NCBI GenBank assembly: GCA_045546135.1 | Contig: JAZQCD010000002.1 | Location: forward strand, 1-11,658 | Reading direction: 5' to 3' | DNA from: RUG13409 sp045546135 | Lineage (GTDB): Bacteria > Bacillota > Clostridia > Peptostreptococcales > Anaerovoracaceae | Length of the DNA: 11,658 bases | Shown: positions 5,741 through 11,658 of the stretch, one piece after another | Numbering within the stretch: the first letter of the stretch is position 1 | How the letters are laid out: the number at the start of each line of letters is the position of its first letter | Translations under genes and position numbers: made by a program | Notes under the pieces: generated by a model | Database searches by the model: none | Told to the model about the DNA's origin: nothing | Seen by the model: only the letters and a program-made list of their open reading frames with translations

Positions 5741-8700
5741 TCAGTCTTCATCCTTGTCCTTCTTTCTTCTCTTAAGGAGAAGTACCAGTATGAGAAGCAG
5801 CCCTGCTCCGCCTGCAGCATAGAGCCATGCATTGCTCTTCTTTGCAGGTTCTTCATTCTTCTTGCCGCTGAATATCTCATCCCAGCTAAGAGAGCTTCCG
5901 AATGTGGCCATAGGACCGGTCTTGTTCGTGCCTACGGTAAGGATGCCGCCGGAGACCTTTCCTTCCATGTATTCGAAGCTTCCGTCTGCTTTAAGAGTAA
6001 CAAGAACTTTGGTAACAGCATCGGCAATGCCGTCTGCAGGTACCTTGATGGTGACATTGTTTTTAGGAGTAAACTCTTTTCCTGTAAGAATATCTGTGTA
6101 GCTGATACTCCGTACAGAACCGAATACCGCATCTTCACCTAAAGTCTCTTTGATCTTTTGGATCTGCTCATCAGTAAGTTTTGCATCGGAAACATTCAGT
6201 TTGACATACCATGGAAGTACATTTTCTGCATTGTCTCTTGCATCGGTCTTCGTAGGTTCGTCATAGTGAAGATCTTTTCCAAGCTTTGAAAGGACCTTTT
6301 CCTCAAACTCCTTGTAATTCTTTGCAAAGAGCTTTTCGTCACGGGAAAGACCATCATACTTCTTGTATGCGTCGACTATATCCTTGATCTCATCTTCTGT
6401 GAACTCTGCCTTATCTTCAGGAGTTGCATCGATGATCTTCTTCATTGCCTCGTCTGCTTCCTTTGTGGCATCAGAGACCTGATAAGTCGTTTCGCCTCCG
6501 GGTGTTACTGTTCCGCCGGAAGGAGTCTGTCCTCCGCCCTGGCTTCCCTGAGCATCCTTAAGAGCCTTAAGATCTTTTTCTGCCTTTTCAAGCTTTGAGA
6601 CAAGAGCAGGATCTACCATAGCCTTCTCTTCATCTGTCAGCTTGTCATAGTATTCTCTTGCAGCTTTGATAGCCTCCTCATCCGTTAGCTTAACAGGATC
6701 AGGTATTGCCTTAATGAGGTCCTCTGCCTTCTTTGCTTTTAGCTCTGAAAGCTTATCCTCGTCTGCTTCAAGCTTCTTTACGAGCTCTTCAGGAACATTT
6801 GCCTTTTCTTCGTCTGTCAGTTTGTCGTAAGCATCTCTTGCTTCTTCTATGGCATCTTCATCATCAAGTGTCACATCCTCAGGATCCGGAAGAGCTTCGA
6901 TCATCTCAGCTACATCGTCTGCTGTCTTTACGATCTCTACATCACTCATGTCATAAAGCGATGTCTCTCCGTTTATAAGCCTGAACCATGCAGCAAGGGC
7001 ATAATAGCCTTGCTCAGTGGCCATACCGTCGCGGTTTCCTGACTGGATATGCTTAAATCCTCCGCCTTCTACATAGAAGCTACAAAGATTGTCTATGGCT
7101 GATGTGCCGTCTTTAATGAATCTCTCATCAGTCTTTGGATCTATGCCAAGAGATGTAAGAGCTACAACTACCTGAGATACGCTCTCAACGCTTGCTCCGT
7201 CTATCGATCCGAATCCGCCGGTCTCGCTCTGCCTCTTGGAAAGAAGGTCAAGCGCCTTGTCTACAGCTTCCTTTACTGCAGGATATTCATCATAATATGG
7301 TGCCAAAGCCTGCAGGGCCATAGCTGTAATATCCACATCTGCCTTAGTTCCGGTCAGTGCCCATCCGCCGTCTTCAAACTGCTGATCGAGTATGTAGTTT
7401 ACAAGCTCATACCTTGTATAATCTGCTCCTTCAGGCAGTTCGTAGTCGTGAGAATCAAGAGCTATAAGGGCCCAGATCGGTCCGTTGATACCCTGCTTCT
7501 TGAGATAGTCAAGAGAGCCAAGTCCCTTAAGAAGATCATGTCCGTTTACATCGGTCACATCTTCTCCGAGAGCTGTCAAAGCAAGGATGAGTCTTGAGTT
7601 ATCTGTGGACTTGCTTGGGTGGAGCCTTCCGTTTTCATCTATGTTTTCATCAACATAAGATGCTACATTATCAAGATAATCTCTTCTTCCCGGAGTATCT
7701 CTTCCGGCTCTTTCAAGCCCTATAACGGCCCATTCTCCGCCTATCTCAGCAAATCCAAGACCATATTCACGGGCAAGGCCTTCGATATAGTCTCCGGTAG
7801 TCTCAAAGATATCTTCGATATGACCTTCGCTTTCGGCAGCGATCGCCTCAGCTGCAGCCTTTAATGCTTCGAGTTTTTCAACGGAAGCTACCTTCATAGC
7901 ATCCTTAGTACCCTCAGAAGCATTCTCGTAATCTCTATAGAGTTTCCTTACAGCTGCGACATCAGAGTAAGTAAGATCCTTAGGATCTGGCATTGCAGCT
8001 ATACGGTCCTCAAGATCCTTTGCCGCTGCAAGGTCAGCTATTCTTTCGACGCATTTTGAAAGCTTATCTTTTAAGCTTTGCGGGATCTTTGCCTTGTCTT
8101 CTTCTGACAGTGCATCATAAAGAGCCTTTACTCTTTCTACTTCTGCTCTGTCATCTACTGTGAGCTTTGAGGGGGCAGGCAGCTTTTCTATCTGCTCTAT
8201 GATGCTGTTTACTCCTGTAGCCACAGCAATGGTGTACCTTGTACCCATACCTGTGCCCATGGACGGCCATGCGCTATCACCTACTCCTATGTAGACGACA
8301 TCACCGGGAGTTACAGGAATGATGCTTCCGCTCTCATACCAGAACTCAGCCTTTGCATCGTAGTTGTTTAGATATGCTCTTGCCTGATATGCCTTGTTTG
8401 CCGCAGTATATGTGATCGTGATAGGCTTTGAAGGATCCTCTACTGTAAGAGTGTAGTTTACAGTGCTGCCGTCAAAGGCAGGATTAAGAGTACCGTTGGA
8501 TATGACAAGCTCTTTGAGCTTTGTATTGGTATCTCCATCAGTGGCTCCGCCTATGTCTCTTCCGTTATCACAGGTATACATGAGATGGATAGTATCACCT
8601 GCAGACAGCTTTCCGCTGGCTACAGTGAATTGGTCAAGGCCTTCATTTATGAGCCAGTCGCCAAGCATTACCATCCAGCCTGAACCTGAGCCTCCGTCAA

Positions 8701-11658
8701 ACTCTGCAAGCCCGTGGATCTCCGAAATGTATCCCGAATCAAATCCTTGGCCTGTATATCCCTTAGAATTAAGAGCATACTCAGTAGCAGACATCATAGA
8801 AGAATTCTCATCGATATCTACCTGCATATCTACGAGCACTCCCTCCCAGGGAGCTCCGTCTGCTTTCTTGAAGGTAGAGTTTTCGATGATCACATGGACC
8901 TGCTGGACTAAAACTGCTTCCTTCATGGCAACTATTGCAGCCTCGTAAGCAGCCTGTACCGATGCCTTGTCCTCTGCTGCATCTATTGCAGCGATGCCGG
9001 AGTTCTTTGCCTCCAAAAGAGCAGCCTTTTGAGCTTCTGTAAGAGCGCTCTGATCATAAGCTTCATAAGCCTTCTCAAGAGCAGCCTTTGCCGCAGCCTT
9101 TGCCTGAGCAAGGTCTTCCTCAGTAACACCGCTGTCCTTTGTGACATAAAGGGTGATGACAAGATCATCCCTTAATCCAGTCACTTTCGGAGTCGCTACG
9201 GTACCGTTTGTCAGTTTATCTTTCGTGTCGACATAATGATCGTCAACGTTCACTGCAAATCTGCTTATGCTATATCCGTTAGTTATGTACTCACCGCTTT
9301 GCTCAACAAAACCAGCAGATATATTACCCACCCAGTAACCGTTGAGATCAAACTCTGTAACAGTCTCCGTGTCAGAAGACATATAGTAATGCTGATCTCT
9401 GCCGTTCCACTTATACTGCAGTTTGTCGTTGCTGTTTTCGACCTCAGTATAGTAACAACCGTCCCAGAATCTGAATCTTGCCGGAACCCGATCTTCTTCT
9501 GCTCCGATTTCAAGTTCATTCCCTGTCTCAGCATCGACTACTCTGAGACTGACGTGTACCGATGGTCTGTCTCCCAGTTCGGTCGTATCTTTTGACAGGA
9601 ACTTCTGAACAAGCGCGCTCTCACCTGAACTGAGCTGGCTCTTCTGATACTTAGTCATTGCATCCCATGCATCCTTAAGACCGTCAAGCATGAACTTATC
9701 CTGCTTGTAAAGTTTACCTGCATCAAAATCTTCCTCTGTAGGAAGTCCTGCAAGCAAGAACTCTATATTAGCAAGATTGGCATCAAGAGCTTTTTCATTC
9801 TGTTCCTGAATAGCCTTGATAGCGCTCTTTGCTGCATCATAAGCTGCCTGAGCATCACCTGTAGAGGTGGCTGCATCGATATCTGCTATACCTTTTTCGT
9901 AAATTCTCTTTATTTCATTGAGCTGTTCTTCAGTATAGAAATCATCAGAATATGCAGTATATACTTCTTCGAGTTTGGCTTTCAGTTCTTCTTTGAATTC
10001 GCTGATATCGTCAGGATCAGTCACGTGGATCGTCACATAAGGACCGTTGGCAAGTCCTCCCTTTTCTCCTCCTACGATGTAGTTAAGATTATACCAGCCT
10101 TCCTTTGATCCTTCCGCAGAATTAAGAGTGAAACTGAAGTGTCCGTTTTCATCGGTAACGGCACCGGCATCATTGACTGCAGCTGCAGCCATAGCCTCTT
10201 CTTTTGTCTTATATGCATCGCTGATATATACCTTTGCGCCTGACTTTGAAAGCATGCTTCCGTCATAGTCTGTGAGCATGGCTTTCCAAAACAGGGTATC
10301 AAGGTCTATAGGCTCTCCGGATACATACTCCGCTTCGGGCGTACCGGTAAACAGATACTGTACATCACCTTTGATCTTGTATGACTCGATTGCCTTGTCT
10401 CCGCCTATGACTCCGACAGTCTCTGTCGGAGAGAGCATTAACGCAATAACTATAGTATCTCCGTCTTTAACTCTAACATTCTCATAGGAAATACTGACTA
10501 GCCCTATGCTGCTTCCGGATGAATTGAAGTACGGATCATACAGATATATACCATTAAGATACACACCGATCTGTAAATCCCTCTGGCTTCCGGGAACATT
10601 GATACCAAGATCAGAAAGAACACTTCCTATAGAAGCACTGTCAGTCGCAATCGTTCCTGAATATGTGCCAACATAATCGGGAACAGCCTCACCTTTGGCA
10701 GTGTGGTAGTTGTCTGTGATCTGCAGATCATATGTTGCTGTCTCGGATGCACCTGTCAATGTCCTGTAACAAACATTCCAGAACTCAGAACTTGCATTTA
10801 TGATTCTGTAACAATGCTCAAGTCCTATGCCTGCTACCGGCCTTTCGTTGTCCGCAAGGAACTGACTGGCAGTATCATATGCAGACTCATAGACAGCCCA
10901 GCTTTCCGCAGTATATTCATTCCCATTCAGAACCGTTTTTGAATGTGTCTTATTGACCAGATTGCTCAAAATATCATAGGCCATCTGTGCATTGAGATAT
11001 GTGTAATCACTATTCACATCCACGATCATATCAAGCCCATCTAATGCAGCCTGTAATGCAGCCTCCGCTGCTGCAAATTCATCTTGATCTGCATGAGATG
11101 TATATGCATCAAGCAGCTCCTGAGCATGGCTCTTTGCTTCGCTGAATATTGCCCAACTTTCAGCAGTAGCAGTTTCCGCTGATACGAAAGTGACACCTTG
11201 TTCTGACCCGGTGCTGACCTTTACAGTAACAGTGTGATCTCCCGGTGCCCAGAAATAATACTGGGCATTTACAGCTTCATACAAAGCAGTCGGGTTTGGC
11301 TTGGATACTGGAATTAACTTATCAATTGCGGTCTCAAGAGCAGCGGCTGCTGCATCGACCTGTGCCTGAGTATTTGATGTTGTCATACTCTGCGCAATAA
11401 CAATAGCAGTCTGAGCATCCGCCCAAAAACCAGTTTCGCTATATTCTGTACCGTTCCAGCGGTCATCTGTATGATACCAGTTGGAGGCATTGGATTCAGT
11501 TACTAAACCCAATAAGGTATGTAATGCAGCTAAATCGGCTTCTCCTACAGGCGGTTCTTCTCCGCTTTCAGATTTTACGTAAACGATTATCCGGAGAGTA
11601 TAATACTCCTCCCCGTTTTCTTTAAGCTCATTAGCTGTCGCATCAATCCAGTAAAATT
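5741..11658 (-). CDS. Giant multidomain surface protein with DUF4430 and transcobalamin-like alpha/alpha toroid (5' end outside window)
   Basis: The frame is open to the window edge, so the start, signal peptide and true length are unknown; 1971 residues are visible, numbered here from base 11656. Order: FIVAR-like helical modules (about 49-116, 161-210 and a diverged one near 245-300); beta region (about 305-548, the last part Ig-like with TDENGHFSF); FIVAR-like (551-621); beta domain (696-840); FIVAR-like (844-916); DUF4430 (918-1038, with GSGWMVMLGDW and YTCDNGRDIGG); cadherin-like sandwich (1044-1148, LKELVISNGTLNPAFDGS); two helical repeats (1151-1273); alpha/alpha toroid (1278-1570, with DGGWAL, TGGFGS and GGGFKH); two helical repeats (1581-1703); Gly/Pro/Thr linker; a further helical unit; a beta domain; a membrane segment (1943-1961); and the tail KRRKKDKDED. 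There is no LPXTG, so it is probably anchored in the membrane and displayed outside. Probable role: surface ligand binding or adhesion; a corrinoid ligand is a hypothesis. The visible part ends normally, without frameshift. Confidence 0.9.
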   Translation of the reverse strand, partial: FYWIDATANELKENGEEYYTLRIIVYVKSESGEEPPVGEADLAALHTLLGLVTESNASNWYHTDDRWNGTEYSETGFWADAQTAIVIAQSMTTSNTQAQVDAAAAALETAIDKLIPVSKPNPTALYEAVNAQYYFWAPGDHTVTVKVSTGSEQGVTFVSAETATAESWAIFSEAKSHAQELLDAYTSHADQDEFAAAEAALQAALDGLDMIVDVNSDYTYLNAQMAYDILSNLVNKTHSKTVLNGNEYTAESWAVYESAYDTASQFLADNERPVAGIGLEHCYRIINASSEFWNVCYRTLTGASETATYDLQITDNYHTAKGEAVPDYVGTYSGTIATDSASIGSVLSDLGINVPGSQRDLQIGVYLNGIYLYDPYFNSSGSSIGLVSISYENVRVKDGDTIVIALMLSPTETVGVIGGDKAIESYKIKGDVQYLFTGTPEAEYVSGEPIDLDTLFWKAMLTDYDGSMLSKSGAKVYISDAYKTKEEAMAAAAVNDAGAVTDENGHFSFTLNSAEGSKEGWYNLNYIVGGEKGGLANGPYVTIHVTDPDDISEFKEELKAKLEEVYTAYSDDFYTEEQLNEIKRIYEKGIADIDAATSTGDAQAAYDAAKSAIKAIQEQNEKALDANLANIEFLLAGLPTEEDFDAGKLYKQDKFMLDGLKDAWDAMTKYQKSQLSSGESALVQKFLSKDTTELGDRPSVHVSLRVVDAETGNELEIGAEEDRVPARFRFWDGCYYTEVENSNDKLQYKWNGRDQHYYMSSDTETVTEFDLNGYWVGNISAGFVEQSGEYITNGYSISRFAVNVDDHYVDTKDKLTNGTVATPKVTGLRDDLVITLYVTKDSGVTEEDLAQAKAAAKAALEKAYEAYDQSALTEAQKAALLEAKNSGIAAIDAAEDKASVQAAYEAAIVAMKEAVLVQQVHVIIENSTFKKADGAPWEGVLVDMQVDIDENSSMMSATEYALNSKGYTGQGFDSGYISEIHGLAEFDGGSGSGWMVMLGDWLINEGLDQFTVASGKLSAGDTIHLMYTCDNGRDIGGATDGDTNTKLKELVISNGTLNPAFDGSTVNYTLTVEDPSKPITITYTAANKAYQARAYLNNYDAKAEFWYESGSIIPVTPGDVVYIGVGDSAWPSMGTGMGTRYTIAVATGVNSIIEQIEKLPAPSKLTVDDRAEVERVKALYDALSEEDKAKIPQSLKDKLSKCVERIADLAAAKDLEDRIAAMPDPKDLTYSDVAAVRKLYRDYENASEGTKDAMKVASVEKLEALKAAAEAIAAESEGHIEDIFETTGDYIEGLAREYGLGFAEIGGEWAVIGLERAGRDTPGRRDYLDNVASYVDENIDENGRLHPSKSTDNSRLILALTALGEDVTDVNGHDLLKGLGSLDYLKKQGINGPIWALIALDSHDYELPEGADYTRYELVNYILDQQFEDGGWALTGTKADVDITAMALQALAPYYDEYPAVKEAVDKALDLLSKRQSETGGFGSIDGASVESVSQVVVALTSLGIDPKTDERFIKDGTSAIDNLCSFYVEGGGFKHIQSGNRDGMATEQGYYALAAWFRLINGETSLYDMSDVEIVKTADDVAEMIEALPDPEDVTLDDEDAIEEARDAYDKLTDEEKANVPEELVKKLEADEDKLSELKAKKAEDLIKAIPDPVKLTDEEAIKAAREYYDKLTDEEKAMVDPALVSKLEKAEKDLKALKDAQGSQGGGQTPSGGTVTPGGETTYQVSDATKEADEAMKKIIDATPEDKAEFTEDEIKDIVDAYKKYDGLSRDEKLFAKNYKEFEEKVLSKLGKDLHYDEPTKTDARDNAENVLPWYVKLNVSDAKLTDEQIQKIKETLGEDAVFGSVRSISYTDILTGKEFTPKNNVTIKVPADGIADAVTKVLVTLKADGSFEYMEGKVSGGILTVGTNKTGPMATFGSSLSWDEIFSGKKNEEPAKKSNAWLYAAGGAGLLLILVLLLKRRKKDKDED
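6548..6937 (-). repeat. Two near-identical helical surface repeats after the toroid
   Basis: Two tandem units with LPDPEDVTLDDEDAIEEARD and IPDPVKLTDEEAIKAARE, both followed by the identical stretch YDKLTDEEKA. At DNA level the stretches near 6621-6660 and 6801-6840 are clearly related with a period of 180 bp, which suggests a fairly recent in-frame duplication. The pair forms a predicted helical stalk between the toroid and the Gly/Pro/Thr linker (6482-6547). Confidence 0.7.
6947..7825 (-). other. Alpha/alpha toroid (prenyltransferase / cobalamin-binding fold) within the giant protein
   Basis: About 293 residues of repeating helical hairpins with the turn motifs of the terpenoid-cyclase/prenyltransferase toroid: GGEWAVIGLERAGR, NGPIWALIALDS, QQFEDGGWAL, TADVDITAMALQALAPYY-type helices, QSETGGFGS, SVSQVVVALTSLGIDP, GGGFKH and TEQGYYALAAWFRL. 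The QxxxxGGW-like turns resemble QW motifs. Base positions 7322-7339 encode DVDITA, which echoes the squalene-cyclase DxDDTA motif but lacks its third Asp, so a cyclase reaction is unlikely. Toroids of this kind linked to DUF4430 recall the alpha domain of intrinsic factor and transcobalamin, where the barrel forms half the cobalamin site. Confidence 0.78.
7826..8212 (-). repeat. Two helical surface repeats before the toroid
   Basis: Two units of about 60 residues. The first has LPAPSKLTVDDRAEVERVKA then LYDALSEEDKAKIP; the second has MPDPKDLTYSDVAAVRKLYR. They follow the widespread Firmicutes pattern [LIM]P.P..LT......V...Y..LS.EEKA.[IV]P, each probably a three-helix unit. They are more diverged from each other than the pair after the toroid and serve as a stalk or spacer. 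Confidence 0.65.
8213..8527 (-). other. Cadherin-like beta-sandwich module within the giant protein
   Basis: About 105 residues starting LKELVISNGTLNPAFDGSTV and continuing NYTLTVEDPSKPITITYTA. This is the typical opening of the bacterial cadherin-like beta-sandwich family (L..L.[IV]S.G.L.P.F...T..Y...V). It follows DUF4430 after a short linker (TDGDTNT) and probably acts as a rigid spacer between DUF4430 and the helical and toroid part. Confidence 0.7.
8543..8905 (-). other. DUF4430 domain within the giant protein
   Basis: About 121 residues beginning VHVIIENSTFKKADGAPWEG and ending at the RDIGG motif. The features shared with the C-terminal domain of the neighbouring protein (4351-5571) are a GxGWM/SGWM tryptophan turn, a D/GDW or NGW turn, an [LS]xxGDxI strand and the closing YTC...G.D[IV]GG. 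In animal intrinsic factor and transcobalamin the related beta domain closes over the cobalamin held against an alpha/alpha barrel. Unlike the neighbour's domain, this one has a single Cys, in YTC. Family assignment is from motif recognition; no profile search was possible. Confidence 0.75.

Noticed and set aside
5141..6142. Plus-strand open frames of 153 and 165 codons at 5141-5602 and 5645-6142
   Set aside because: They lie largely antisense to the FecR/DUF4430 gene and the giant gene, give low-complexity Ser/Pro/Leu-rich or unfamiliar translations, and one runs through the strong terminator hairpin.
8463..8948. Plus-strand open frame of 161 codons
   Set aside because: It is a shadow of the DUF4430 and cadherin-like coding region, with Ser/Pro-rich translation typical of an antisense frame and no recognisable domain.
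11510..11512. TTG at 11510-11512 as the true start of the giant protein
   Set aside because: The frame stays open for 48 more codons to the window edge, encoding plausible surface-protein sequence (for example EYYTLRIIVYVKSESGEE). There is no signal peptide after the TTG, so the gene is simply cut by the window.

Overview
The window looks like a chromosome segment of a low-to-medium GC Gram-positive anaerobe, most likely a gut or oral member of the Clostridia. This is inferred from purine-rich Shine-Dalgarno sites, a short lipoprotein-type serine protease, Gram-positive surface-protein modules (FIVAR-like helices, cadherin-like sandwich, DUF4430, alpha/alpha toroid) and a membrane-anchored C-terminus. 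I cannot name a species. Every gene I accept lies on the minus strand, so transcription runs from high to low coordinates.

Region 1 (11658 to about 5680): the 3' part of one very large surface-protein gene, open at the window edge (1971 codons visible). In order, the protein carries FIVAR-like helical modules, beta domains, a DUF4430 domain, a cadherin-like sandwich, two helical repeats, an alpha/alpha toroid of the prenyltransferase/cobalamin-binding fold, two more helical repeats, and a C-terminal membrane anchor. A strong hairpin at 5680-5715 ends it. Region 2 (5571-4351): a second membrane-anchored protein with a FecR-like domain, a short coiled coil and a cysteine-rich DUF4430 domain. 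DUF4430 resembles the beta domain of animal intrinsic factor and transcobalamin, and the toroid resembles their alpha domain. The two adjacent genes therefore suggest a cell-surface ligand-capture apparatus, possibly for corrinoids. This is a hypothesis.

Region 3 (about 4293-3468): a compact AT-rich cassette with a near-consensus promoter (TTGACA, 17 bp, TACAAT), a 102-residue protein of unknown family and an overlapping DUF4160 protein. Closely similar hairpin sequences in the same orientation bound it, and the downstream copy is a good intrinsic terminator. It looks like an accessory module, possibly toxin-antitoxin-like.

Region 4 (3435-16): an apparent five-gene operon starting at an extended -10 promoter: an AlkD-like DNA alkylation repair protein, a trypsin-like serine protease lipoprotein (4-nt ATGA overlap), a single-pass membrane protein of unknown function, PrmA (ribosomal protein L11 methyltransferase) and a three-helix membrane protein overlapping the prmA end. 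A hairpin spans the last stop codon. No rRNA, tRNA, CRISPR array, transposase or integrase was seen.
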